A DNA stretch of 42,414 bases from a virus: positions 1-42,414 of IMG/VR virus record IMGVR_UViG_3300022750_000006. One strand, written 5' to 3'. The notes beneath the pieces were generated by a model that was given only the letters and a program-made list of their open reading frames with translations, was not told the DNA's origin and searched no databases. The first letter of the stretch is position 1. Each line of letters starts with the position of its first letter. Positions 16,441 through 23,507 of the stretch are shown one piece after another. The translations under genes and the position numbers were made by a program.

Positions 16441-16907
16441 GCCTGATCCCCACCTGGCCCTTCGTCGTAGGCGGCCTGCTGCTCGGTGCTGCCGGCGGCG
16501 CGGCGCTCGACCACACCATCATGTCCGCCAAGATCGCGCGCATCGAGAAGGCCTCGGCCGACGCCGAGCGCCAGCGCGCGGAGATCTACGCCGCCGATCA
16601 GCTGGCCGCGCGCGCCACCGAACGAGGATGGGCCGATCGCGTCGGCCAAGTCGAACAGGAGAAACAAAATGAAATCAATCGCGTGCGCGCTGCTGGCGCT
16701 GCTGCTCTTGCAGGGCTGCGGGACCGTCCAGACCGCCAGCCCGCCGGCCCAGGTGGGGTGCCCCAAGCCGCCCCCGCTTGCGCGGGTGCCACTGGGGCCG
16801 AGCTATATCGATCAGATGCAACTGTTCTTGTCGGGATCGCTCAGCGCGCCGACGAACAGCGCGCCGCCCTCGCCGCATGCTACGGCGCCTATGACGCGCT
16901 GAAATAG
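16437..16907 (+). CDS. Rz: Inner-membrane spanin subunit (Rz-like)
   Basis: From the ATG at 16437 (overlapping the lysozyme stop) the product is 156 residues: an N-terminal transmembrane anchor (FVVGGLLLGAAGGAALDHTI) then a periplasmic coiled coil (IARIEKASADAERQRAEI) and a C-terminal part like DUF2514-type Rz proteins. It should pair with the Rz1 lipoprotein to fuse inner and outer membranes in the last step of Gram-negative lysis. The complete Rz1 gene lies inside it in another frame. Confidence 0.85.
   Translation: MSLIPTWPFVVGGLLLGAAGGAALDHTIMSAKIARIEKASADAERQRAEIYAADQLAARATERGWADRVGQVEQEKQNEINRVRAAGAAALAGLRDRPDRQPAGPGGVPQAAPACAGATGAELYRSDATVLVGIAQRADEQRAALAACYGAYDALK
16669..16902 (+). 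CDS. Rz1: Outer-membrane spanin lipoprotein (Rz1-like), nested in Rz
   Basis: ATG at 16669 follows AGGAG with good spacing. The 77-residue product has a lipoprotein signal with lipobox LQGC (Cys17), then a proline-rich mature part (SPPAQVGCPKPPPLARVP). It lies wholly inside the Rz gene in a different frame, the nested arrangement well known for lambda-type spanins. Confidence 0.88.
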   Translation: MKSIACALLALLLLQGCGTVQTASPPAQVGCPKPPPLARVPLGPSYIDQMQLFLSGSLSAPTNSAPPSPHATAPMTR

Positions 16908-16908
16908 A

Positions 16909-17115
16909 TCAGGTCCGGAAGCGGCGGCCCGGCGGGATCATCGACGCGAATCTTTCCTCGTCGGCCAGCTCCAGCAAGAAGCCCTCCGGGGTGTCGGTCT
17001 CGATTTGGAAACTCTCAGTGCGCGAGACCAAGCGCGCGTGTGTCGGCGCGCCCTTCGGCCCGTACAAAATCAGGTGGGCACCTTGCCGGTGCTGCTTGGT
17101 TCTCTTGAGTCGCAT
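16909..17115 (-). CDS. Hypothetical protein (68 aa), end of the leftward early operon
   Basis: The ATG at 17115 has AAGGAG seven bases upstream. An upstream in-frame extension lacks such a site. The product is small and basic at the N-terminus (MRLKRTKQHRQGAHLILYG) with an acidic patch later. It converges on the lysis operon with only one base between stop codons. No family was recognised. Confidence 0.7.
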   Translation of the reverse strand: MRLKRTKQHRQGAHLILYGPKGAPTHARLVSRTESFQIETDTPEGFLLELADEERFASMIPPGRRFRT

Positions 17116-17126
17116 AGTCCGCTCCT

Positions 17127-17264
17127 TCAAAGTAGCCGCAGGCTTGCGAGCAGGGCCGCCACGGCGAGCAAAACGCAAAGCCAGCCTTGCACCGCCAGAT
17201 CGCGCTCGGCGTGCACAGCGGCACGTTTAACGGCTTTCCAGTGCGGGGTGTGCCAGCGCTTCAT
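17127..17264 (-). CDS. Small single-helix membrane protein (45 aa)
   Basis: The start overlaps the previous stop in the ATGA pattern, which supports translation. The N-terminal half is basic (MKRWHTPHWKAVKRAAVHAE). The C-terminal half is a membrane helix (GWLCVLLAVAALLASLRLL). It is part of the four-gene cluster behind a promoter cassette. Confidence 0.68.
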   Translation of the reverse strand: MKRWHTPHWKAVKRAAVHAERDLAVQGWLCVLLAVAALLASLRLL

Positions 17265-17377
17265 TTGACGACCGCCCCGCCCAGCAGCGCCAGCACCACG
17301 GCAGCGACGAATAGGGCGCCGATCAGGCGCGCCCAGCGGACCCATGGATCGTTGAGGGTGGGGATTGGTTTGTTCAT
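17261..17377 (-). CDS. Small single-helix membrane protein (38 aa)
   Basis: The ATG at 17377 follows AAGGAG. The product has a short polar N-terminus and one membrane helix (LIGALFVAAVVLALLGGAVV). It lies 10 bases after the lipoprotein gene and is coupled to the next tiny membrane protein, so the two may act as a pair at the envelope. Confidence 0.68.
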   Translation of the reverse strand: MNKPIPTLNDPWVRWARLIGALFVAAVVLALLGGAVVK

Positions 17378-17387
17378 GATGCTCTCC

Positions 17388-18233
17388 TTAAAGTGGCTGT
17401 TGCGAAAGTTTGGCGATGTCGGCGCGCACACTGTCGAGCGTGCCCACCACAACGTACAGGGTGAATCGATAGATGCCTTCGACGTTGGTGTCGCGCACGA
17501 CGGCGTTCCACTTCACCACGCCGTCGGCCCGGAAGCGCCAGCGGCCGTAGCCCACCGTCCGGGGCGAATAGATGCCCATGGCATGCTGACCGTTCGGGGT
17601 GGCCAGGATGACCGGCTTCTCTTGCTCGCCCGGGCCGTCCGACAGGTGCGCACCGTCGGCGGTGTAGAACTCGCTGAAGGCGGCCGGCATGTAGGCGGTC
17701 AGCGTTTCGAACGTGGCGGCCTGCTTCTTCGGCACCACGTAGGCCACGTCATAGCGGATCACGGTCGGCGTGACGAACTGGACGCGCTTCTCGAAATAGG
17801 TGTCCGATGTGCGCTGGCCGGCGACCGGGTTCCAGTAGGCCATTTGGCTGAAGGTGCTGATCACGTTGCCGGCGCCGCTCGACTCCACCAGGCGGCTGCT
17901 CGACGGCGACGGGTTGTAGCCGTTGGTCAGGTGCGACGCGCCGGCCTCGGTCGGGTTGTCGTTCTCGCCCTTGCCGTCGTAGGACACCGCGCTTTGCAAC
18001 TGGCGGCCGTGGTCGGTGTCGTTGATGTACTCTACGCCGTTACGCACCAGCGAGCAGATGGCGCCGGCGTCGTGCACGCAGGTGCTGATCGTGGTGCGAC
18101 CATCCGGCGCGGTGATCGAGACAGCCGGCAGCGACGGCCGGTATATCTGCCGTACGCGCTCGGCGTGGGCGTCTTGCATGCCGCCGCACGCGGTGAGCGT
18201 GGCGGCGAGGGCGATTGTGAGGATGGTTTTCAT
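17388..18233 (-). CDS. Phage-encoded lipoprotein, candidate envelope/exclusion factor (281 aa)
   Basis: I chose the ATG at 18233 because GGAG lies upstream and a lipoprotein signal begins there: MKTILTIALAATLTAC with lipobox L-T-A-C (Cys16). The longer frame runs into the promoter. The mature protein is beta-rich and looks like a sandwich fold (SPRTVGYGRWRFRADGVVKW). It is the first gene behind a promoter cassette shared with replication operons, so it is probably made early. An early lipoprotein next to two tiny membrane proteins suggests superinfection exclusion or receptor masking, but that is inference. No family was recognised. Confidence 0.75.
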   Translation of the reverse strand: MKTILTIALAATLTACGGMQDAHAERVRQIYRPSLPAVSITAPDGRTTISTCVHDAGAICSLVRNGVEYINDTDHGRQLQSAVSYDGKGENDNPTEAGASHLTNGYNPSPSSSRLVESSGAGNVISTFSQMAYWNPVAGQRTSDTYFEKRVQFVTPTVIRYDVAYVVPKKQAATFETLTAYMPAAFSEFYTADGAHLSDGPGEQEKPVILATPNGQHAMGIYSPRTVGYGRWRFRADGVVKWNAVVRDTNVEGIYRFTLYVVVGTLDSVRADIAKLSQQPL

Positions 18234-18251
18234 GATGTGTTCTCCGGCGGC

Positions 18252-18290
18252 GATGTAAGAACTATACACGCAAGTATTTACTTGTGCAAG
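18252..18290 (-). promoter_or_regulatory. Early promoter cassette copy 1 with operator in the spacer
   Basis: The 39-bp sequence is identical to 21317-21355 and 23469-23507. On the minus strand -35 is TTGCAC (18284-18289) and -10 is TATAGT (18261-18266), with 17 bp between them. The operator CGCAAG-TATTTA-CTTGTG (18269-18286) fills the spacer, an ideal place for repression. It drives the lipoprotein cluster. Confidence 0.88.
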
Positions 18291-18294
18291 TTAT

Positions 18295-19695
18295 TTATGC
18301 GTAGCCCTTGGCCTTCATCGCCGCGAGCAGCACGTCCTGCACCGAGCGTTTCGTCTCCACCCGCTCGATCACCATAGAATCTGCGGTTTCCCTCGCGATA
18401 ATGTTGTGAATAAACATCGGCCGATCCTTGCCGGCCTGCATCTGCCGCGTCGGCCCGATGCGCTCGATGATCTGCAGGCGCTGCTCCAGGTTCCAGTCGT
18501 GGCCGAAGAAGGCCATGATGTTGGTGTGCTCCTGCAGGCCGTCGACGCCGTGGCCCATGCTGGCCGGGTGGCCCAGCCACACTTTGCCCTCACCACGCTG
18601 CGCACGCCGCACGCCCTCCTGGCTGTTCAACGCGATGGCGTCCTTGCCGAAGGCCTTCAGCAGGCGCGCAAGGTCGCTTTTAAACTGGATGGATACCAGC
18701 ACCGGCATGCCGGCCGCTTCTTCCACGATGTCCTCCAGCGCGTGGATCTTCGCGTCGTGCACCTCGGCCCATTCGCTACTGCCCGGCGAAAGGTAGGCGG
18801 CGCCGTTGGACAGCTGCAGCAGCTTGCCGATCTTCTGCGCCGCGCCCAGCGCCTCGATGCCGTGCATGGTGCCCATTGCCGCGATCTCCATGAAGGCGCG
18901 CTTCTCCATGTCCTGGTACAGCGCGCGCGCCTTGGCCGGCAGATCGACGTAGATGTTGTTGACGATCGGGTCCTTCAGGTCGAACCAGTCCTTGGCGTCG
19001 ATGGTCACGCAGATGTCGCGCAGCGCGCGCTGGATCTGCTCCTGGGCGTGTTCCATCGGCTCGGTGCCGAAGCCGCTGTACTTCTTGCGGAACCAGCGTT
19101 TCTTGAAGTCGTCGTAGGTGCGGCCGAGGCGCGCGCCCTTGTCCAGGAACCACGCTTGCCCCCACAAGTCCTCAAGGCCGTTGGGTGCCGGCGTGCCGGT
19201 CAGCTCGACGATGCGCTTGATCTTCGTGTGCGCCACCCGGCCCAAGGCCTTGGCGCGCTGGGTGCCTTGCCGCAGGCGGAACCCTTTGAGCTTGGTGGAC
19301 TCGTCGATCACCACCGTGGCGAACGGCCAGCGCTCGCCGAAGTGTTCAACGAGCCAGGGGAGCTGTTCGAAATTAGTTGCGTAGATGTTGGCGTCGTACT
19401 TCAGCGCGCGCATGCGCTCCTTCTCGCTGCCCGTGATCGGCAGCACGGTGAGGTGCCGGAGATGGTTCCATTTACGCACCTCATCGGGCCAGGTGGTCGT
19501 GGCCACCCGCAGCGGCGCGACGACCAGGATTGGGCGGTCGTCGAGCGCCTGCAGGGTGTCCAGTGCGTTGAGCGTGCTGACCGTCTTGCCGAGGCCCATG
19601 CCCGCCCACACGCCGGCTCGGTCGGTGTCGAGGATGAAGTCGGTAATGATCTTCTGGTATGGGCGTGGCGCGAAGTCTTTCGGGACGATGATCAT
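18295..19695 (-). CDS. SNF2/DEAD-like superfamily 2 helicase
   Basis: The ATG at 19695 overlaps the upstream stop and gives 466 residues. Motifs in order are Q-like FAPRPYQKIITDF, Walker A GMGLGKT, VVAPLRV (Ia), Walker B VVIDEST, LTGTPAPN (III), and in the second lobe GHPASMGHGVDGLQ and QIIERIGPTRQ (VI). This is a dsDNA-translocating ATPase of the kind found with phage polymerase, VRR-NUC and primase genes, probably acting in replication or recombination. It is the last gene of its early block, and its stop is five bases before the next cassette. Confidence 0.92.
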   Translation of the reverse strand: MIIVPKDFAPRPYQKIITDFILDTDRAGVWAGMGLGKTVSTLNALDTLQALDDRPILVVAPLRVATTTWPDEVRKWNHLRHLTVLPITGSEKERMRALKYDANIYATNFEQLPWLVEHFGERWPFATVVIDESTKLKGFRLRQGTQRAKALGRVAHTKIKRIVELTGTPAPNGLEDLWGQAWFLDKGARLGRTYDDFKKRWFRKKYSGFGTEPMEHAQEQIQRALRDICVTIDAKDWFDLKDPIVNNIYVDLPAKARALYQDMEKRAFMEIAAMGTMHGIEALGAAQKIGKLLQLSNGAAYLSPGSSEWAEVHDAKIHALEDIVEEAAGMPVLVSIQFKSDLARLLKAFGKDAIALNSQEGVRRAQRGEGKVWLGHPASMGHGVDGLQEHTNIMAFFGHDWNLEQRLQIIERIGPTRQMQAGKDRPMFIHNIIARETADSMVIERVETKRSVQDVLLAAMKAKGYA

Positions 19696-20006
19696 GCGGC
19701 GCGCCTCGCCGCGAGCAGCGCTTTGCACTCCAACCAATCGGCGTGCGCGAAACGCTGGTGCCAGAACGAATTTACGATCCCCGCCGCGTAGGCGTACACC
19801 GCGCGCTCGGCGGCCTCGCGGGTGCCGAACATGCTCGCCCCGTAGAAATGCCGGACCTTGCGGGCGCGGGCGCCATTGCGGAGGATCGCCACCCCGTAGA
19901 TGGCCTTCGGGCCGATGTGGATCTCGCAGTCGGTTAAGCGGACGCCGCACTGCGGGCGTTTGATGTCAAGCACCCACATAGGCCGGGTTTCGTGGGTCAC
20001 GCGCAT
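19692..20006 (-). CDS. Hypothetical protein (104 aa)
   Basis: The ATG at 20006 has a purine-rich ribosome site (GAGGTGGGGG). The product starts MRVTHETRPMWVLDIKR and contains an aromatic/basic segment (FWHQRFAHADWLECKALLAA). It overlaps both neighbours, the upstream gene by 10 bases and the helicase by 4, so it belongs to the operon. No family was recognised. Confidence 0.68.
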   Translation of the reverse strand: MRVTHETRPMWVLDIKRPQCGVRLTDCEIHIGPKAIYGVAILRNGARARKVRHFYGASMFGTREAAERAVYAYAAGIVNSFWHQRFAHADWLECKALLAARRAA

Positions 20007-20353
20007 GGCAAATCCCCCACCTCGTCGCCGAACGCGGCGCGCACGACGGCGCGGCAGATGGCGATCAGCGGGGTGTCGCCTTCGCCACGCGCTGTTTCCG
20101 TGTTGGCGCACCACTCCAGGCGCGCGACCTCGCCGATGTAGCTAAAGCGGTGCTTTTCCAGCAGCGGACCGGACAACGCCCAGTTCGTGCTGTAGTCGAG
20201 CACCTGGACGGCCACGATCTTGCCGGGCGTGCCGCGCAGGTACTGCACGCACAGCGTGCCGTTGGCGCGCAGCTCCAGGTCGGCGGCCGGCACGCCCTCG
20301 GCGCGCGCGGTGTGGTAGTCCAGCTGGGCGCCGGTCAGGTCAGCGGTTCGCAT
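19997..20353 (-). CDS. DUF2591-like phage protein (118 aa)
   Basis: The start MRTADLTGAQLDYHTARAEG is the typical opening of the DUF2591 family of small phage proteins (role unknown). The ATG at 20353 overlaps the upstream gene by 14 bases. The C-terminal part (PLIAICRAVVRAAFGDEV) is also family-like. It is co-transcribed with helicase and nuclease genes. Confidence 0.75.
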   Translation of the reverse strand: MRTADLTGAQLDYHTARAEGVPAADLELRANGTLCVQYLRGTPGKIVAVQVLDYSTNWALSGPLLEKHRFSYIGEVARLEWCANTETARGEGDTPLIAICRAVVRAAFGDEVGDLPCA

Positions 20354-20603
20354 TGCGGGCCTCCAGCATGGCGTCGGCAATTTCGTATGATTGGCGAGCA
20401 TAGCGTTCTGGCGTGCCGCCGTGGGCGATGCAAGCCGGAAGCGCTGCTATGGCGAATTCGTCGCGCAGGGTCTTGTCCGACGTCATCAGAATCGGTGGCG
20501 CTGGCCGAGTGGGCGATTGGAAAAGTCCTTTGTCCGTTGCGCACATCTCGCACTCGGTGCCGAAGGTTGGCTCACCGCACGCGCAGGTTTTAAGGCCGGC
20601 CAT
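20340..20603 (-). CDS. Small zinc-finger-like protein (87 aa)
   Basis: From the ATG at 20603 the N-terminus has a CxC-x8-CxxC pattern (CACGEPTFGTECEMC), a likely zinc site. The second half, LRDEFAIAALPACIA then YARQSYEIADAMLEARN, is a block seen in many small phage early proteins. The function of that block is unknown. It overlaps neighbours on both sides. Confidence 0.72.
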   Translation of the reverse strand: MAGLKTCACGEPTFGTECEMCATDKGLFQSPTRPAPPILMTSDKTLRDEFAIAALPACIAHGGTPERYARQSYEIADAMLEARNANR

Positions 20604-20797
20604 CACGCCACCTCGCACAGGTAGCGGCCGGCCAGAACGGCGATCGTTTCGTGCTGCTTGTCGGTCAGCGGCGAGGCGTGCTCGTACAGGTAGGCGACCA
20701 TGGCGCTGTCCGGCGCCGGCAGGGTGTTGCGCACCTGGGCCAGCGCTTTCAACTGCGCGGCGCGGCGGGTGTGGAGGGTTTCGATAGAGCGAGGCAT
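20603..20797 (-). CDS. Hypothetical helical protein (64 aa)
   Basis: ATG at 20797 follows AAAGGAA. The product is helical (MPRSIETLHTRRAAQLKALA). It overlaps the next start by one base. Its leader contains the 18-base sequence also found before the tail chaperone gene on the other strand. Confidence 0.68.
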   Translation of the reverse strand: MPRSIETLHTRRAAQLKALAQVRNTLPAPDSAMVAYLYEHASPLTDKQHETIAVLAGRYLCEVA

Positions 20798-20819
20798 GGT
20801 GGTTCCTTTCTTGGGAGGA

Positions 20820-21053
20820 TTAAGGGTACTCGATTCCGAAGTGCTGCTTTATTTTCGCCCGGACCTCCGGGGTGTCTTTAAGCAATCCTGTCGGGCTGCA
20901 CATGATCTTACGGGCCTTGCGCTCTTTGCCGCGCGGTGGGCACATCAGCGCGACCAGGGCGGGGTGTTCTTGCGGTAGGACTTCACCGCGCCGCCAGGCG
21001 TCTGGGTTGCCCTCGTAAAGGTGCAACCCGTTGATGATGGCAAACTGCGCCAT
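20820..21053 (-). CDS. Hypothetical protein (77 aa)
   Basis: The start overlaps the previous stop (TGATG). The middle is very basic (PPRGKERKARKIMCSP), which would suit nucleic-acid contact. The C-terminus is LLKDTPEVRAKIKQHFGIEY. No family was recognised. Confidence 0.68.
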   Translation of the reverse strand: MAQFAIINGLHLYEGNPDAWRRGEVLPQEHPALVALMCPPRGKERKARKIMCSPTGLLKDTPEVRAKIKQHFGIEYP

Positions 21054-21289
21054 CAGTTGAAATACGAAGGGTAACGGTTGCGGAAGATGGCGACGTCATC
21101 GCCGGCCAGGGTCAGCACTTCGTAGCCGCCATCAGCGGCCAGAAGGCTGACGATGGTGTCGTCTGGATAGACGTAGAACGATTGGCGGGCGCGAACGCCG
21201 CGCACCTGGTCGTCGAACACGCATGCGGCCGAAACTACTTCGGTCAGGCATTCGGTGGCGATGTCTTGAAACAGGTTCGATGCGTTCAT
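21053..21289 (-). CDS. Hypothetical protein, first gene after promoter cassette 2 (78 aa)
   Basis: I chose the ATG at 21289 (GGAG upstream). The longer frame starts inside the promoter. The product begins MNASNLFQDIATECLTEVV and ends in a beta-rich acidic part. It leads the operon that ends with the helicase. Confidence 0.7.
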   Translation of the reverse strand: MNASNLFQDIATECLTEVVSAACVFDDQVRGVRARQSFYVYPDDTIVSLLAADGGYEVLTLAGDDVAIFRNRYPSYFN

Positions 21290-21316
21290 TTTATTCTCCA
21301 GGTGGTTTGTAGTGCC

Positions 21317-21355
21317 GATGTAAGAACTATACACGCAAGTATTTACTTGTGCAAG
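21317..21355 (-). promoter_or_regulatory. Early promoter cassette copy 2 with operator in the spacer
   Basis: The 39 bp are identical to the copies at 18252 and 23469. -35 TTGCAC is at 21349-21354, -10 TATAGT at 21326-21331, spacer 17 bp, operator CGCAAG-TATTTA-CTTGTG at 21334-21351. The last codons and stop of the upstream gene lie inside this cassette. It drives the 21289-18295 block, helicase last. Confidence 0.88.
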
Positions 21356-21531
21356 ATTTTATTGCGCACCTCGATCAGCGCCTTGTAATTGACCTCGGTG
21401 TGGAAGCGACCCTTGCACTGGGCCAGCTTGTCAATGGCCGCTTCGAGTTCGGCGATGCGCGCCTGAGCTTCCGCGAGGCCCTGTTCGTTAAGCTGGCGCA
21501 GCGTGCGCTCGAACCAGATATCGCCGCTCAC
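21343..21531 (-). CDS. Small coiled-coil protein (62 aa)
   Basis: The GTG start at 21531 overlaps the VRR-NUC stop (GTGA). The product is a short helix-rich protein (LAEAQARIAELEAAIDKLAQ). Its stop codon TAA is provided by the operator of promoter cassette 2, so insertion of the cassette may have set its C-terminus. Confidence 0.65.
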   Translation of the reverse strand: MSGDIWFERTLRQLNEQGLAEAQARIAELEAAIDKLAQCKGRFHTEVNYKALIEVRNKILHK

Positions 21532-21848
21532 GACAGCACCTCGTCGACGCCTTCCAGCGAGTCGATAACCACCACCCGCTGCCCCATCTTGCGCATGCGC
21601 GCGTGCTCGCGGGCCTGGTGCGGCTCGGCCTTTTTGCCGGGGGCTTTGAGTTCGATCCAGATGGTTTGCGCATTGCGCACCACCTGGCGGAAAGCTCCAA
21701 CGCCGCCGATCTTATCCGGCAGCATCACCAGTCGATCCGGCGCGCCCGGCCGGCCGATGAACTGGATCTTGCGGCACTCGCCGCCCAGTTCCTTGACGCG
21801 CTTGACCAGGTACTTTTCGATATCGCTCTCGCGCAGGGGGCGTTTCAT
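21528..21848 (-). CDS. VRR-NUC domain nuclease (106 aa)
   Basis: This is a stand-alone VRR-NUC domain of the PD-(D/E)XK superfamily. Visible motifs are RESDIEKYLVKRVKELGG at the N-terminus, GRPGAPDRLV (catalytic Asp), and IWIELKAPGKKAEPHQ (E-x-K) followed by AREHARMRKMG. Such phage proteins are structure-specific (Holliday-junction-like) nucleases often found beside SNF2-type helicases, as here. Confidence 0.9.
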   Translation of the reverse strand: MKRPLRESDIEKYLVKRVKELGGECRKIQFIGRPGAPDRLVMLPDKIGGVGAFRQVVRNAQTIWIELKAPGKKAEPHQAREHARMRKMGQRVVVIDSLEGVDEVLS

Positions 21849-22081
21849 CGTGGCACCCGCACGCCGGTGAGCCAGGCCCAGGTGTCGTAAGCGCCGCGCG
21901 TGCGGTCGCGCATTTCTTTGAGAGCCGTGCCGATGCTGGGCGCGCGTTGTACCTTGCGCACCGTAAATGAGCCGTCGGGGTTCTTCCGTTTATAGACGGT
22001 CACGCCGGGATCGCGGCCCCGTACATGGCGGTCTTGTATCTTCTCGAGGTAGGCACCCTCGGTCTTATTGCGGCTTTGCAT
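21845..22081 (-). CDS. Hypothetical basic protein (78 aa)
   Basis: ATG at 22081 follows GAGGTG. The protein is basic (VTVYKRKNPDGSFTVRKVQR) and ends WAWLTGVRVPR. It overlaps the nuclease gene, so joint function in DNA processing is possible. No family was recognised. Confidence 0.68.
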   Translation of the reverse strand: MQSRNKTEGAYLEKIQDRHVRGRDPGVTVYKRKNPDGSFTVRKVQRAPSIGTALKEMRDRTRGAYDTWAWLTGVRVPR

Positions 22082-22259
22082 TTTTCACCTCGCAAAGGTA
22101 GTTGATGGTGCCGGCCGGGGTGACTTCCTTGATGCGGACGCAGCTGAGGGTTTCCGTTTTGGCGGGTGCTGGTGTGGCGCTGAAAAACCCCACCAGGATT
22201 ATCAACGCCATGCCCAAGGCCCAAGCCACGACGAAGACGGGGATGATGTGGCGCGTCAT
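22065..22259 (-). CDS. Small membrane-anchored protein (64 aa)
   Basis: One N-terminal hydrophobic helix (VFVVAWALGMALIILVGFF) follows a short basic start (MTRHI), giving an inner-membrane anchor or uncleaved signal. The rest is a 35-residue segment with two cysteines that could form a disulfide in the periplasm. The start overlaps the upstream stop (ATGA), and the 3' end overlaps the next gene by 17 bases. Confidence 0.68.
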   Translation of the reverse strand: MTRHIIPVFVVAWALGMALIILVGFFSATPAPAKTETLSCVRIKEVTPAGTINYLCEVKNAKPQ

Positions 22260-22528
22260 GGCTTCACACCGTAGGGCGCCTCAAACGCTGGGTGGGCGCC
22301 GACGTAGCGGTCTACTTGAATCGGTGCCGGCAGCACCGGTGCGTACCCCGCAATAAGCAGCGCCAGCGGGTCGGCGCCGTCGAGCACGCCGAACCAGTGC
22401 ACCTCGCCGTGCGAACACATCGGGACGACTTTGTAGACGCGGGCGTGGATCGAAACACCCATCATCGTACCGTGGACTTCGACGCGCTGGCCGGCGGCCG
22501 GGCCGCCGAGGAGGAGAACGGTTTTCAT
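22256..22528 (-). CDS. Hypothetical protein (90 aa)
   Basis: It begins MKTVLLLGGPAAGQRVEV, a short beta-rich motif seen in small phage proteins of unknown role, not a P-loop because it lacks GK[ST]. It overlaps both neighbours by 4 bases. Confidence 0.68.
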   Translation of the reverse strand: MKTVLLLGGPAAGQRVEVHGTMMGVSIHARVYKVVPMCSHGEVHWFGVLDGADPLALLIAGYAPVLPAPIQVDRYVGAHPAFEAPYGVKP

Positions 22529-22785
22529 TTTGGAATCCGATCGATCAGGAACTGCACTTTTGCCTCGTCGGTGATTCCGTCACCGACGTTCCATTCTTCG
22601 TTGTATTCGTGGATCAGTGCAGCTTCCAGCAGTGCTACACGACGGGCCAGCGGCTCCACCAACTGGTTAAATTCCATGGTGTAGCCCCGCGCGCCCGGCC
22701 AACCTTCACCCCGGCGCTCGTAGCTTATCTGATCGGCGGCGATCACCACGGCGTACTTACCGTCGAGCAGTTCGATGCGCGTCAT
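22525..22785 (-). CDS. Hypothetical protein (86 aa)
   Basis: The ATG at 22785 overlaps the stop of the HTH gene. The product begins MTRIELLDGKYAVVIAADQI and is acidic toward the C-terminus. No family was recognised. Confidence 0.65.
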   Translation of the reverse strand: MTRIELLDGKYAVVIAADQISYERRGEGWPGARGYTMEFNQLVEPLARRVALLEAALIHEYNEEWNVGDGITDEAKVQFLIDRIPK

Positions 22786-23018
22786 TTCACCGCCTGCTGC
22801 GGGCCGTGGGTGATGAAGGTCTTGATCTCGCGCACGGCCATGCCGGTGGCCAGGTGCAGCTTGATCACCATGCTGGCACCCACCGGCAGGCGGGCGTGGC
22901 GGATCTTGCTGGCGACCGGCGGCGCCACTTCCAGCGCGCGGCACAGTGCGGCGTCGTTCTTGCACTTCAAGATGTCGGCGGCCAGGTCGAGCAGCGCGTT
23001 TTCGTTTTTCGTGTTCAT
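22782..23018 (-). CDS. Small helix-turn-helix DNA-binding protein (78 aa)
   Basis: A Cro/CI-like helix-turn-helix is visible at residues 22-68: DAALCRALEVAPPVASKIRH, then LPVGASMVIKLHLATGMAV. It is a candidate regulator of early promoters and is expressed from promoter cassette 3, so it could feed back on it. Compare the tandem-HTH protein at 31272, which is the other candidate. Confidence 0.78.
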   Translation of the reverse strand: MNTKNENALLDLAADILKCKNDAALCRALEVAPPVASKIRHARLPVGASMVIKLHLATGMAVREIKTFITHGPQQAVK

Positions 23019-23045
23019 GGTGTTTGTCCTTGGGAGGGTGGGGTT

Positions 23046-23219
23046 TTACTTCAACTGATCGGCGCGGGCGGACACTTCTTTCAACATAGCATCGGCTACC
23101 TGCCCGGCCCAGTGGGCGAAGTCCTTCGGGCTGTTGCACCCGGTGTTCGGATTGGCGGCGACACCAGCGAGGACAGCGGCGGCGAAATCGCACCACAGTT
23201 CGTATCTTGTTTTTGGCAT
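23046..23219 (-). CDS. Hypothetical protein (57 aa)
   Basis: ATG at 23219 follows a strong ribosome site (GGAGAACGAT), the same leader used by the gene at 27280. The product begins MPKTRYELWCDFAAAVLAG and contains a tryptophan-bearing helix (DFAHWAGQVADAMLKEV). It starts directly after an intrinsic terminator, so it is probably expressed by read-through. Confidence 0.7.
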   Translation of the reverse strand: MPKTRYELWCDFAAAVLAGVAANPNTGCNSPKDFAHWAGQVADAMLKEVSARADQLK

Positions 23220-23231
23220 ATCGTTCTCCAG

Positions 23232-23252
23232 AAAAAGCCCGCCGAAGCGGGC
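23232..23252 (-). terminator. Intrinsic terminator inside the early operon
   Basis: On the minus strand GCCCGC-TTCG-GCGGGC is followed by TTTTT. It lies just after the 59-residue gene and immediately before the next gene's ribosome site. It should limit transcription past the first gene, and so attenuate the block unless there is antitermination. Confidence 0.82.
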
Positions 23253-23259
23253 AGTGTGG

Positions 23260-23439
23260 TTAGCGGGCGTTGGCGGCGTCGTGAATGTCGGAAGCCAGTT
23301 TCAGGTAGGCGCCGGCGCCGAACACCAGATCGTAGGCCACGTCCAGCGGCATACCCTTTTCGACGTTGACCAGTACCTTGGCCAGAACGATGGCGGCGTT
23401 GCCGGCGTTTGCTGCTGCGATTTGGTTGATTGCGTTCAT
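23260..23439 (-). CDS. Small helical protein, first gene after promoter cassette 3 (59 aa)
   Basis: ATG at 23439 follows GGAG. The product MNAINQIAAANAGNAAIVLA continues with KVLVNVEKGMPLDVAYDL and ends HDAANAR. It is alanine-rich and amphipathic. It lies between promoter cassette 3 and a terminator, so it should be the most abundant early transcript of this block. No family was recognised. Confidence 0.72.
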   Translation of the reverse strand: MNAINQIAAANAGNAAIVLAKVLVNVEKGMPLDVAYDLVFGAGAYLKLASDIHDAANAR

Positions 23440-23468
23440 GGTGTTTTCTCCGAGTGGTTTGCGCTGCT

Positions 23469-23507
23469 GATGTAAGAACTATACACGCAAGTATTTACTT
23501 GTGCAAG
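23469..23507 (-). promoter_or_regulatory. Early promoter cassette copy 3 with operator in the spacer
   Basis: The 39 bp are identical to the copies at 18252 and 21317. -35 TTGCAC is at 23501-23506, -10 TATAGT at 23478-23483, spacer 17 bp, operator CGCAAG-TATTTA-CTTGTG at 23486-23503. It drives the 23439-21343 block. A relic of a polymerase 3' end abuts it upstream. Confidence 0.88.

Noticed and set aside
18406-19791. 461-codon plus-strand ORF opposite the helicase gene
   Set aside because: It is antisense to a gene with complete helicase motifs. The product is a leucine/valine/glutamine-rich shadow with no domain.
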